This document shows positions 1-11,800 of a stretch of DNA of 64,000 nt, in pieces; position 1 is the first letter of the stretch; each line of letters starts with the position of its first letter. The notes under the pieces were generated by a model, which saw nothing but the letters and a program-made list of their open reading frames with translations, was not told where the DNA came from and made no database searches. The stretch is from Pleodorina starrii (Eukaryota > Chlorophyta > Chlorophyceae > Chlamydomonadales > Volvocaceae), in the NCBI GenBank assembly GCA_030267565.1, contig BRXU01000003.1:4811001-4875000 (forward strand). The letters are read 5' to 3'. Both the position numbers and the translations under genes were made by a program.

Positions 1-3000
1 GGGCGTGCGGGGGCGGGGAGGAAGGAGTTACCGTAAGAGGTAGGGGAGCCGCAGCAAAGTACTGTACTTAAGGTACTTTGCAGCTATAGGCCTATAGCAC
101 GACTTGCAGGAAGACGATGCCTCCTAACCCACTAACCCACCAACCCAACGTTCCTGACTTTGGTTCCACCGTAGGGTACTCTGAAACGCTCTCAGCTGCC
201 GCTCCGGCCGGCCCCCTTTTACGCCCTTTCGCACCTCCCAGCTGCAGTGCACGAAGGGCCAGCTGGCCTGCGGACTTTTCTCCGCGCCCCTCCGAGGTTT
301 TGGAGCCCACTCCAACAACACCCCCCCCCCACACACACACACATGCACGCAGTTCACACGACCCCCACACGACCCCACACACGCACGCACCCACCCGCGA
401 CCCACCCACTCTTACCGTGTTGACAGTGTCGCCGAAGAGACAGAAGCGCGGCATCTTCTTGCCCACCACGCCCGCCACCACGGGCCCCGAGTGCATGCCC
501 ACTCGGATGCGCAGGTGCTCCCCCAGGCTGCACCGCACCGCCCGCGCCGCCGCGTGCATCCGCACCGCGAACTCCAGCAGCAGGTCGGCGTGGTTGGGGC
601 AGGGCGTGGTGACATTGGCCACCACCATGTAGGCGTCCTGGGGGCAGCGGGGGGGGGGGGCAGCGGGGAGGCAGAGAGTGAGAGGGGCGGCACGTCCTCA
701 CCCACCCGCTCACCCACTCACTCACTCGCGCACTCACCCCAATGGTCTCCACTCACCCCCTCGCGCACTCACCCCAATGGTCTCCACTCACCCCCTCGCG
801 CACTCACCCCAATGGTCTCCACTCACCCCCTCGCGCACTCACCCCAATGGTCTCCACTCACCCCCTCGCGCACTCACCCCAATGGTCTCCACCACCCCCT
901 CGCGCACTCACCCCAATGGTTTCCACCTTGTACAGCTCCGGGTAGTGCTCGATGGCGGCATCGAAGTGGTGGTACAGCTCGTCCAGCAGGGAACACACCT
1001 CAAGCGGGGAGCAGCGCCCGGCGATCTCAGTAAAGCCTGTGTGGGTGTGTGTGGGTGTGGGTGTGCAAGAAGACAGGGGAGAGGGGAGGCCCGGCCACGT
1101 GCCGGGATGAGGCAGACCGGGGGGAGGGCGGCGGCTGGTGGGCACTGGCGACGCAGCGAGAGGCGCCGCGTCGCACGCACACAATCGCTCCGCGCCCCGG
1201 GGGGAAGGCTTGGATGTTGGGTCACGCACGCACGCACGCACGCACGCACGCGCACACACACGTGCGCCAGACGCTGCCCGGCCCCGCTCCGCTTCCTTTC
1301 CGTGCAATTCCCTCTCGAGTCGCAGCTCCCCTTCCTATTCCCGTCGAGCCCGGAGCCCCGTGCGGAGAACGCACCCACGATGTCGCTGAAGAGGACGGTC
1401 GCCTGGCGGAGGGAAGGTGGGGGAAAGGCGGGCAGGAGGAGGTCGCATGAGTGGGCCCATGGGCCAGTGGTTCCGGAGCCGGGCGCAGTGCGGGCTCGGG
1501 CATCTGCAGTTGCCGCCCGCCCGTCCGCTCAGCCTTTCGTTTGTCCGCCTAGGTGATAACACCGTTTGCACGCTTGCGGTTCGTCCTCGTTGTCACTTGT
1601 CATCCTTGCAAGGACCCGGATGGATGGATGGATGGATGGATGGATGGATGGATGGAGCCTGAAGCCCTCCCACCGCAAACCTGACGTGTATGCAGGGTGT
1701 ATGTGCTACCAACCATCTGTGCCGCACTGTGCTGTGCACGCGAGGACTGCGGCCAGGAGCCCTTCGCTCCACATGCCATACCGGTACCAGCAGCTCCTCG
1801 ACACGTAGGAGTGCAGCAGCGCCACTAGCGCGCAGCCCCCCCCCCCCCGCTTCCCTCCTCCCTCCCTCCTTCCCATCCCCCCCGGCCTGCCTCGCTCCCT
1901 CTCACGGCCCCATGCTCCGGCCCCTCCCCGCACACCAACCGCTAACCGCCAACCGCCAACTTTACGACAACATACAACCGACAAACCCTAGAATCCTTAA
2001 ACCCTAAAACCCAACCTAAAACCTCAAACCGCCCGCCTACACCTACCTCTGGGTGCTCACTGGCGGGCATCTTTGTCCCCGCCTTGAGACATGTGGCCAC
2101 CTGGGGCGGCAACATCTGGTACAGCAGGCTGTCACTGCGCCGCCGCTCCTCCTCCAGCCACTGACTGGTCTCACGAAGGCTCGCGTTGGTTTGCTGCCGG
2201 GGGTGGCGGGTGGGGTTGGGGGAAAGAAGGCAGAAACCGCAGCCAAGGAGCGGAGACGGCGTCAGCGAACGGACCCGGAACCTAGCCAGCAATACTTGCT
2301 GCCGGGGCAAACAGTGCAGCAGCAGCAGCGGGTGGGGATGGGGCTGGGGGGTGCGCTTCCGACCCCTGGCGTCCAGGAAAGGGAGGAGGAGGAGGAGGGG
2401 GAGGAACAGGAGGAGGAACCCCAGGGATCTGCGGTGTCTTTTGCTGTTACTCCCCCCCCACCTTGAGCTCCAGCGTCAGCGCCTCGAACCTCTCCTTGAG
2501 CTGCGCCTCCGCACTGCGCTGCTCCGCCAGCAGCACAAAGTCGCGGTTGAGGTCGTGCAGCGGAATGTCCGACAGAAACAGCCGCTGGTCGCGCATCTCA
2601 TCCAAGCCAGCCAGCCGGGCCGTGCCCATGAACAGCAGACCGTCCTCACAGGACGCCCGACTCACACCCGCGGTGGCCGCCGCGTGGTGGGGGCAGCCAC
2701 TGGGGGCCGCATCTGATCCAGATCCAGATCCGGATCCAGATTCGGATGCAGATCCGGATGCGGATCCGAATCCGGGGTGCAGCGGCACTGGCAGCATCTG
2801 GCCCTTGAGCTCCAGGCCGCTGGCTCGGGCCTTGAGCAGGAAGGCGTTGTTGAGTTCGGACACAATGGTGTCGTACTCCAGGGCGCCGTACGGATGGCGC
2901 AGCTGGGGGAGGGGGGTGCCGCCAGGATCAAATGGGGCGGCGCAGGCGTGTGGAGGGCGGCTCAGATTCAACGGCAGCTGCGCAGAGGATGGCAACCTCG

Positions 3001-5129
3001 GCAACCAACGGCATGAGAAGGGGCCGCAGAGGAGCGCAAAGGTCCCAGTGCCCTCGTGTGCCAGTGTGCTAGTGTCCAGGTTGTGTCGGGATTGACAAAC
3101 ACAAGCGACCTCCGGCGCCCCGAGCGATCAGCAGGTGCAAAAGGCACGCACGAGACAGGCACGGTGCGGTACATGCACCACGGGGTCGAGCTCCCCCAGG
3201 TCTGCCTACAGCCCACAGCCTTGCGCCCCACAACGGTCCCATCGGGTCGGGTCGGGTCGGGTCGGATCGGATCGGGGGTCTTACCTGAAACGTGTCCGCC
3301 AGTGGCGCCCCCGCTGTGAGCTTGGGGAACAGCCGGGTGAGCGCCGCCCCCGCCTGCACCACGCAGCAGTGCCGGTCCATGAGGATGTGGAAGGGGAACA
3401 TGGCGTAAAAGGTGTCGGGTGCCACCGTGAAGGGGTGCAGCTGCCGCTGCCGCTGAGCCGCCGCCTGCTCGTCCTGCCAGTCCCGGAGCACCTCTTGGTA
3501 GGGGTAACTGCGCGCACACAAAACAAAACAAAACAAAACAAAACAAAACAAAACAAAACAAAACAAAACAAAACAAAACAGGAAAACACCACATCACCGA
3601 TCACGGATTACGCCACGCCGGGAGCATGGGGTGTGGCGTGCAGTGCTTGGTGCGTGGCTGGGGCGGGGGCTGGGGCGCGTGGGGCGCGGCGCGTGGGGCG
3701 GGAACAGGGGCGGTTTCGGAGCAATCGGAGCGGCTGGCGAGGTGTCGGAGCGTGACGGAGCCGGAGCCCGGAGTGCTGAGACACCCGCCTGGTGTCCCCA
3801 CCAAGAGCTAACGCACTGTGTTGTACTGTACTGTACTGTACCGTACTGCATTGCAGTACAGTGCTTTATTCGGCCATCACGCAGCACAAACACAAACAAA
3901 GACGCGTGCACCCATCCGCCATCCCACGTCGCCACCCCAGCCCCCAGACCCCCAGCCCGCTCCCGTCACATCGCTGCGCACCCTTGTATCCTACCCCGTC
4001 CCCCTCAGTCCCCCTCAGTCCCCCCGGCCCCCCCCCCGCCCCCCTCAGTCCCCCTCAGTCCCCTCACGTGAGGAGGAAGACCTCGTGGTCATCGCTGCCG
4101 TCCTCCCGCCCGCGCAGCAGCCGCACGCTTAGCTGGCCGCCCCCCAGGCCCCAGTAGCGCTCCGCCAGGCCGTGCAGCATCCCCACCACAATGGGCCCCA
4201 GCGCCGGGCGGTGGCTATAGTAGTGCAGCTCCAGCGACTCGGGGCCCACGGCGGTGCACTTGAAGGCCGGTGCCGACATGGCGGGGAAGCTCAGCGTGAG
4301 GTGCAGGTGCAGGTTGTTCAGAGACTGAGGAGGGACGTGTGTGGAGGGAGGTCGTGTTGTTTTGAGGGAGGCGCAGGGAGGAGGGCGCAGGGAAGGAGGC
4401 AAGGAGGCGGCATGGGAGAGGGAAGGGGGAGTGTGGGGCCCCACGGCTGCAGACTAAACCCTGCTGTGCAGGCTTGGCGACTCAAGTAAGTGGCTCAGAA
4501 CGCTCCGGAACGCGGGCGGTCGCCGCAAACAACCCCTCCCCCCCCAGCTGCAGCAGCATATGGGACATCCGAGCCGATCTCGGCCCGCGTCGGCGCAGGC
4601 ACGGTGTCCCTCTGGCCATGCAGTACCGCGACCGGCACCCCATGAGGCCGCCCGCCCTAATCGAGCGCTCCTGGTAACAATGCCTTCCCTGCCCAAGCCC
4701 AGACCACAAACGTTTTGCACAATCCCCCCCCTGCCAGCGCTCCGCCATGACGTCATGCCGGTTCTCCTGGTAACAACGCCCTCCCTGCCCAGACCACAAA
4801 CCCCGCCAGCGCTCCGCCATGACGTCATGCCGCAGCGACCCGACCTGCAGAAACTCTGCGATGTTGCTGCCGAGGGTCTGCAGGAGCTTGTCGTACCCCT
4901 GCTTAGTCACGTAGCCCACAAAGTAGGTGCCGTACGCTTCCAGCGCCTCCGTGGGCGTCACCCCCAGGATGCCGGCGGCGGCCATGACGATCTTGTAGGT
5001 TTCCACGTCAGGGTAGGGGCAGGAAGACACCCAGCCCCCCGTGCCCACGCCGGCGGCTTTGAGCACCGAGCTCCAAACATCGTCGCCGAACGTGTCCCGC
5101 ACAAAGCTCTCCACCGCGTTGTTGACCCA
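1..5129 (-). CDS. Soluble guanylyl cyclase, H-NOX + HNOBA + class III cyclase (partial)
   Basis: Makes cGMP and probably senses NO or O2 through heme. Exons read on the minus strand: 5129-4845, 4324-4068, 3507-3285, 2902-2462, 2193-2047, 1402-1375, 1036-912, 637-416; all phases agree. The first two encode the H-NOX domain. The proximal heme His is in [11 protein letters not shown] (compare LQNLDALHDHL of sGC beta) and the heme-propionate motif Y-x-S-x-R is YYSHR. The next two exons are HNOBA, with a Ser/Gly/Asp-rich insert. Exon 2193-2047 is the signalling helix ([11 protein letters not shown]). The cyclase domain has both metal Asp residues (LFSDIVGFT and TIGDAYM) and the guanylyl-specific Glu (KVETIGDAYM) and Cys ([10 protein letters not shown]). 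The exon with the transition-state Asn/Arg lies beyond base 1. The first exon, upstream of WVNNAVESF, was not found. Family assignment is firm; ligand is inference. Confidence 0.93.
716..925 (-). repeat. 35-bp tandem array containing copies of a splice donor
   Basis: Six copies of the core AATGGT (plus strand) begin at 741, 776, 811, 846, 881 and 915, so the period is 35, 35, 35, 35 and 34. The copy at 915 is the true end of the cyclase exon. The other copies lie inside the following intron. On the minus strand each unit repeats the last codons of the exon (V-E-T-I-G) plus the donor GGTGAGT. The exon copy has GAA for Glu where the intronic copies have GAG. Confidence 0.9.
1224..1260. repeat. 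(CGCA)n microsatellite
   Basis: About eight CGCA tetramers grading into CACA, within an intron of the guanylyl cyclase gene. Confidence 0.9.
1618..1656. repeat. (GGAT)n microsatellite
   Basis: About nine perfect GGAT tetramers in the intron upstream of the 28-nt cyclase microexon. Confidence 0.95.
2706..2780. repeat. GATCCA/GATCCG hexamer repeats in coding sequence
   Basis: Imperfect six-base units (GATCCA, GATCCG, GATTCG) inside the HNOBA exon of the cyclase. On the coding strand they give a Ser/Gly/Asp/Glu-rich stretch. It interrupts HNOBA and looks like a repeat-expanded surface loop. Confidence 0.8.
3519..3580. repeat. (AAAAC)n pentanucleotide array
   Basis: About twelve perfect AAAAC units in the intron between the H-NOX and HNOBA exons. 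The array starts about 12 bases upstream of the acceptor at 3507, so on the minus strand it is a GTTTT-rich tract next to the 3' splice site. Confidence 0.95.
4664..4835. repeat. Duplicated intron segment with CATGACGTCATG palindromes
   Basis: Two segments each occur twice in this H-NOX intron. One begins CCTGGTAACAA (near 4670 and 4768). The other ends with the 12-base palindrome CATGACGTCATG at 4746-4757 and 4818-4829, exactly 72 bases apart. The palindrome contains TGACGTCA, the classical CRE/bZIP site. The second copy lies just inside the donor at 4844. Confidence 0.8.
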
Positions 5130-8100
5130 CTGCGGCGAATTAGATACCCAGCAGCAGTAACGGCGCCGTGGGGTTATCCACGTATAGGCCGGAGCCGTGG
5201 GGGGGGGATTGCGAAAAGCGCTGGGTTGGCAACGAACGGCGCTTTTAGCGTGGGACCCAGTGACCAGTCTGGCCGGTGCAGAAGGGGAAAGGGCGGACAG
5301 CAGGGCAGCGCTGGGCCCTTTCTGGCGCGCTGGCTTCAGGAGCGAGTGGAAACGGCAGCATGAGGAAGTGGTTTTCTTTTGGGTATGAGTTGCAAAGCTT
5401 GTCGTGAAGGCGAGCCCGTCCAAGGTACAACCAGGGCGGTGCGCGAAAGTGCGTGTGGGCGCGTGTGGAAACCCTGCTCCCTGAGGCGTTGGCCGATGGG
5501 GACGACCCCAAAGTGTGACCTGGCGCTTTTGCCCTGCCCTCAGCCAATCCGTTACCAAGTGCGCCCGTCAAGTATTGTCCACGGCTGCGGCTACGTAGCT
5601 GCGACCAGCAAGATGGACCCCAGAGGACGAACTACTCACCCCAATCATCGCTGCTCCTGCTCAGCGCTGCAGTGCCACGCAGTAATAATGTACCATTTGA
5701 TGTGGCATTCAAGGCACGCTTACCACAGCTTACTTCTCTGTTATTACACACTTCAGGGAGCAAACTTTGCTTAAATACAGTGTGGGTATAGTTCTATCGC
5801 AACAAAATATATTATGAATCGACAGCCTAATTTTTTGGACAGGTGAGGCTCGTTGCAGGTCACACAGGTCAGAGGTGACGTATCTGCTCCGTATATACTA
5901 CACGTAAGTGGTAGAAATGGCGGTAACCAGGCACCAATATCATAAGCTGGTACATATTGATGTTGAGGGGCTTCTCCTTATCAAAGGCATGCTGAACATG
6001 TCAGTTTCTTTTCTACAGCGACAGTTTCCGCGCAACGCATGTACTGGCATAAAAGTAACCATGTATCCACACAATCGATAGCTCGCACTCGTAAACGTAC
6101 GTCACATGATGTACCGCGGTACCGGTATCCATTGGCTCCGAAACATAAGAAACCCGTGAGGCCAACGGCAAGCGCGCACTTGCCCAGACGCTGGTTGAGT
6201 TCCATCTCGGCGGCTCGTGAGCCCTTTGGTTCGTCATGGCCATACACGCCTAAGAAGCTTGTAAGGGGAAAATCCAAAGTTCGACGCCCCGCCGAGCGCC
6301 GACTTCCCACGCCATAGCATCTTGTAAGGCCGTAAATACGGCAATCAAACACTCGCTTACGGTAACTGGAATGGGCATGGCACCGACAGTTTGGGACAGG
6401 GACGTTGTGGACAGCGGCGCCCAGCCTGCTCGAGCTGCTCCTGCCCTCTCCTGTGTGCAGTAATTCCAGTCGATGCTGTTCCGACTCAAACCGCCTCGAT
6501 GAATGCAGTGCCATTGCAGTATGCTACGGACCGTATCTTGGAATTCAATTTGCTTACGTGTCGGCAGGACTTTACGTCAGCCCTCGAGGGCCCTCGTCAA
6601 CCGTGCTCTGTTGTTGTTGTCGGTGTCACGGTGGACTCTATACCCTCGAAAGCATGGAAGGGCAGGGCTAGCTGGCCAGCTGGCCATGCACTGCAGCGGA
6701 GACGACCAGGGCAAAGGAAGTGCACCCCCAGACAGGCCCAGACCCTCCCAGACTGCACGAGCCTGGACGAGTCACCCAAGCAGAAACCGAGCGAAACCGA
6801 GGGAAAGGCTCAGAAACCCAGCGGAAACCCCCGGCCATGAGGTTCCCCACCTGGCGATAGACCCGGGGCCCCCAATATTAGGCGCACCCAGGCGCACCAA
6901 TAGACTTGATAGCAGCTCACGTATATTATTAGCCATAATGGCTGCAGCAATATAATAGTTAAAAGTATTACAATTTATTCATTTATTCAAGATGCCCCTT
7001 ATTGTTCGCGCAAATTTGTCTAACAATCCACTACGACCCCGGGTACCGGTACACTACTGACGACTCGATCCTGAAACCCTAACCCACTGCGGCAGTTGCC
7101 GGCAACCCGACACTGCCAGCACACAACCCCAAGAGCACCCCGGACTTTCGGCGAATAGTGGGAACACGCAGCAATTGGGGTCTGAGGCATTGCCGTTCGC
7201 CGTCCCGGCGCAGTTACCGGTAGGCGGTAACGTGGGTCGCCCGCCGAGCCCGCCACGCGCCGTCCGCGTCGTACACTGTCGTACGCAGGGAGCCAGCCAG
7301 GGAACCTGTTAGCCGTCTATCACCCAACATATGTTAGGCACTCTATCATGGGACTCGTCGAATTCTCTAGCAATGGCGAGGGAATGGCAGGGAAGACAAG
7401 TTCTAGCGGGAGGTCCTAGGCATGGGTTCTAGCGATACTTGTTGAAAGTGGTTGATCGGTACGACGCAGGCATGCTCCTGAACTTTGCACGCGCACCAAA
7501 ACTTCCTAGTGACCTCCAAATCCCAACTCGTGAAAGCGTATTTCACCATCGCCTGTTCAATCAGTTCAGACCTTCCCGAGTTTCCGTCCATGTGTTGAAG
7601 GGGCCTGGCAGACGGGCGACGCAAAGTACCCTAACACGACAACGGCAAATACTGCTTTGGCTGGGTGCAATGGGGTGCAACAACATGCCGAACAGACTGA
7701 TGGGGCGTGTTGCCTCGCCGCTTTTGCAAGGTGGTGTGTTATTTGGGACTGTACTGTAAGTCTGTAACGTGTGGAGCAAGAATCCCTAAAGTCAATACCG
7801 TACAGCTCGCGAGGGTCTTATGGAAGATGAGCGGTCACGCTCAAGTCGCGGTATGCTGTATTGTTGTTACGCGTGTTTCGCGCATGGGCTGGGTGAAACC
7901 GAACTTGGAGCTCCGAGTGGTTTCCACGGGTTGGGCCCCCCGCTTGAGACTGTTCCCACACCGACATTAAGAGAAGAGCAGGGCCCGCAAAGGCGGCCGG
8001 AGGCTGGTCGCCTCGCTTGTTCCACCCCGCCATCATTGGCCCCGTCGGGCGGCCCCACATGAAGGGCTTCATGGCAAGCCCCAGGCGTTACAAAATGCCG

Positions 8101-8856
8101 GATGCCGAACTCGACAGCCCAGGCACAGCGCACATGCACCACCACATCCATCGCAGCCTCGAGCCCACGCTCACTATAAGCGCACTTCCAGCCCTGCGCC
8201 TGGCTGCTTGCCACGTTGCCAGCCCTCCTCCTCACAATCCTCCCAGCGCAAGACCTAACAACTCCCAACCACTCACCGCGGCATACCGTACCGTATTTTG
8301 TAGGTATTTCGTATTGCCTGGTCCGTTCGTCAACGTCGCCTCGTCAATGTCGCCTCCGTTCTTCGTCAGAAACACCCGGCCGCGCCATACACACCTGCAC
8401 TCCTGTCCACGGCTAGCCGAGCTGCCCCCGGCATCCGTCACCCTGCGGCCACCTCCCAAGAAGCACCCACCCACCCACCTGCGAGGCGGCGCTTGCCGCT
8501 CCCCCCCGGTAAGCGCCAACACCTGCCGCGCAGCGCACCTGACGCGACGTGCTAAAACACTCACGCTCCACAGCACAGCCCCTCCCGCCCTCCTCGCCTG
8601 CTCCCGCCCCGGCCTACGGAACCAAACCACCTGCCCAATCCCCAACCCAGCACCACTCACCATGTCACCAAACGCAGACGGCACTCATACCACACGCTAC
8701 ACGGCCGCCACTCCGTGGGATAAGAACCACGAACCCACAGTGACGCGACCGAGGCGACCGAGGCGGGCCGTGGGATAAGGAGCACGAAGACCGAGGCGAT
8801 GGAAGCGACCGAGGTGACCCATGGGACTGCGTTCACTGCGTCCCTACGCCTCTGCG
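5130..8856. other. Intergenic region without a recognisable gene
   Basis: About 3.7 kb between the first exon found of the cyclase and the stop of the SET methyltransferase, both minus strand. It should hold the missing cyclase 5' exon and promoter and, near 8090, the end of the SET transcript. AT-rich stretches at about 5680-6000 and 6880-7030 stand out from the GC-rich surroundings. No open frame here has domain-like content or splice structure that I could support. Confidence 0.6.
8088..8092 (-). terminator. TGTAA poly(A) signal, SET methyltransferase
   Basis: TTACA on the plus strand, TGTAA on the minus strand, about 770 bases past the stop at 8857. It is the volvocine poly(A) hexamer equivalent and the nearest one I noticed downstream. 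Confidence 0.5.
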
Positions 8857-11800
8857 TCACTGCTTGGCCCGCTCCAGCGCATCCTGCCGGGACTGCATGT
8901 CGCGCATGAGCGCCAGCAGGGTGGTCAGCTCCCCCTTGGCGCGAACCAGCCACGCGCGCCCCAGCCGCTTCTGGCCCATCCGGTACACCAGCGCAGCGCG
9001 CAGGCGCCGCTGCCCATGGCCGCCGTCGTGCGGCTGCTGCCCCGCCACCGGTTGGCCCGCCGGCTGCTGCTGCTGCTGCTGCGCCATGCTTGCCAGAAGC
9101 CGCTCGTCGTCCTCCAACGAGCCGGTGCCTTCGCTGCCCTCCAGCTCCGTGACCTTGATCTCCAGCAGCCTTTCGATGGAGGGGCCAAGAGGGGCGATGC
9201 GCCGTCGGTCGTTGGTTTGGTCAAAGGGAAGGGAGCAAGAAGTATAGAAGATGCGCGACGCGAGATACGGGGTGCCACTACACACGCGCGACGTGGGAGA
9301 CGTGGGCGGGATACATGTTGTCATCGGTAAAAGGGAAAAGCAACCAGTGGCTCTCCGGCCAGACCGCACAGTGAGGTGGAGTACAACCAACCAGGTGTGG
9401 TGTGGAAGTGCGATGCGCCGGCATGCGACATGATGGGGACACGGCTTCCCCCCCATCGTATGCGATCCTGCGGACGCGGACGCCACCTTCCCGGCTTCAC
9501 AGCTACGGTATCCCTGACCTTGAACCTAGATCTGTGCGTATGTGGACCCCGGCCCAAGCCCCGGGGGGTCGGGACCTCACCCCGCCGCCCCAGGCGTCAC
9601 CGCGCCGCACCTGATGAAAGTGGTGAGGGTGGCCATGCGCAGTCCCAGGGCCTGCAGGTAGTGCCGCAGCTCCGCGCCACTCATGCGCTCGTAGCGGCCG
9701 CGCAGCGACGCCAGGTCCAGCACCGGACTGTGCTGCGACATGGCCGCCAGCGGGGTGCCTGCGGCGTCCGGTGTTTCGGCGGGTTCAGGCAGGGCAGCAG
9801 TTTGCTGGGCACCTTGGAGCCGCCGTGCCTGCCACTGGGGGCGTGGCAGGCACGGCAGGCACGTCGCTGCCGCTGGTGTGGCTGCTGCCGGCGATGGTTG
9901 GCGTGATTGACGGTGAGAGATGGCATCGCGGGGCCACGAGGGAGCGCAGTCTGGCCCCGCCGAGTACCCGGCGATGGGAGGGGAACCCGAGCAATATCGT
10001 AACGGTACCGGTACGCGCGAGCAACGCCGAGACGCGCTGCGCTGTGCGGGGAGAACACGGCAGCGCAGCACAGCACAGCACAGCAAGGAAGACGCCCGCC
10101 ACAGGGGCACCGGCACTCTTGCAGCGAGTCCAATGTCGGCCACATTCCTGGCGGTTTGGTCAGCTACCGTGACTATCTAGCTGGCTCGAGCAAGCGCACC
10201 TGCGGCACGCGCCGTCCGGCGTTCTTCCATCCTGGCCTGCACGACAATGTACGACAGGGGCGATCAGACGGCGCTAGAGTTACCGCATGTCGTGCAGGTT
10301 TGCGTTTGCCGGGTTGGGACTTGGCAGGACCCAACGCACACCCCGCTGACGAGGGCGCTCCCTTCCCTACCCTTCCCTTCCCCTCCCGCCCGCCACCTGA
10401 CCACATCACCACCACCGGCATCTGCCCCGGTATGCGTCCCCTCCATCCATCCATCCCGCCACTTGTCCCGGCCGTCCTCCGGCATCATCTGCCTCCAGCC
10501 TCACCCATCCGAACCATCCCTCAGCGCTGCGCCGTTGCACGCAAACCCCACACCGCTCTTCGCCATGGGGTCCGGCCGGTCGCGTGTGTCTTCGCCTCCG
10601 CCCACAAACCCACAAACCACGCACGCCCCGGCTGAAACCAGCCCCAGCGCCGGCCCCAGGCAGGCCCACCAAGCCACAAGACATCCGAATCGCGAGCGCA
10701 CGGTCAACTGCGCTCACCTGCAGCGCCTTGCTCCGCACCGCCAGCTCCTGGAAGTTCAACACAAACACCTCCAGCGTGTCCAGAACCTCGCCCGGCAGGT
10801 GCAGGGCCGGCGCCTCCGCGGCGTCCGAGTCAGTCGCCGCGGAGCCGCTGCCGCCACCGCTGCCGCCGCTACTACTACTACCTGCCGGACGGCACAGGGT
10901 GCCACGTCGGCGTTTCGTTACGTGAAGATACCGGTAACGACGATCGTGGAGCATCTCGCATGCGCAAATAGCAAAGCTATTGAGAGGGGCAGGCGTCCGT
11001 GAAGCGTAGCTCTTGATGGGGGCGGTCTCTCTCCCCCCATATGAGCCTGTCGGCGGTGACCGGGGTACCCTACGCAGGCTGCCGTGTTGCCGTATTGGCA
11101 ACCGAACAGAACAAATCGAACCGTGGGTCAGGCACCCGGACATACGCACCCGCCCTCCGGCTCGTTGATGCGGTGGAGCCCGGGGCCTTTCCTCCGGACT
11201 TGGAGGCGGCGGTGGCGGAGGGCGACACCTGGTCGGGGTGCGGCAGGAAGAACTGCGGCCGCAACCCGTACGCCTGGTGGGGTGGGAGGCGGTATAGGGC
11301 GGGAAAGAGGGGGAGGGGTACCAGAGATGACCGCGCAGCGGTGGGCCGGAGAGGGGAGAGCGTGTGGGGAAATGGAGCGGGAGGGCGGGCGGGGAGAGTG
11401 CGTACCGTGGAGGGCCGTACCCGTGCAGTCTTCTTGGGAGTCTGTCACCGTGTGGTGTCTGGCGGCGCCTTTTTCCCGCTGCGAGGAGGTTGCGGCGGGG
11501 CGGCCCGCACCCGTACCCGTATCCATACCCGTATCCGTATCCCATCATCACTCGTATTCATATCCGTTGGCCCAACTTCGCCAACGTTGGTGCCTTAGCT
11601 GCGGGACGTATTTATCCGTCCGTATCCGACTTGATCCCACGCCGCGCTACTGTCCTACTGACCTGCAGCAGCTCCATCCGGGCGAACATGACGTCATCCC
11701 ACTCCGCCTGCAGGCAGCCAGCCAGCCAGGCAGCCGGGGGGTCAAGGATGGGGACCCTGTGGGATACATCACAACATCAGTGTCACCCCGGTCGGAAGGC

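Noticed and set aside
678..1556. 292-codon plus-strand frame across the 35-bp array
   Set aside because: It is antisense to clear cyclase exons and is built from the tandem repeat plus GC-rich intron sequence.
1976..2036. CCCTAAAACCC telomere-like sequence
   Set aside because: It resembles the Chlamydomonas-type telomere unit but only one or two imperfect copies occur, inside a cyclase intron, so it is not a telomere or clear interstitial array.
3519..3580. Poly(A) tail trace of a retroposed gene in (AAAAC)n
   Set aside because: It is a pure pentamer microsatellite with no adjacent gene copy or target-site duplication.
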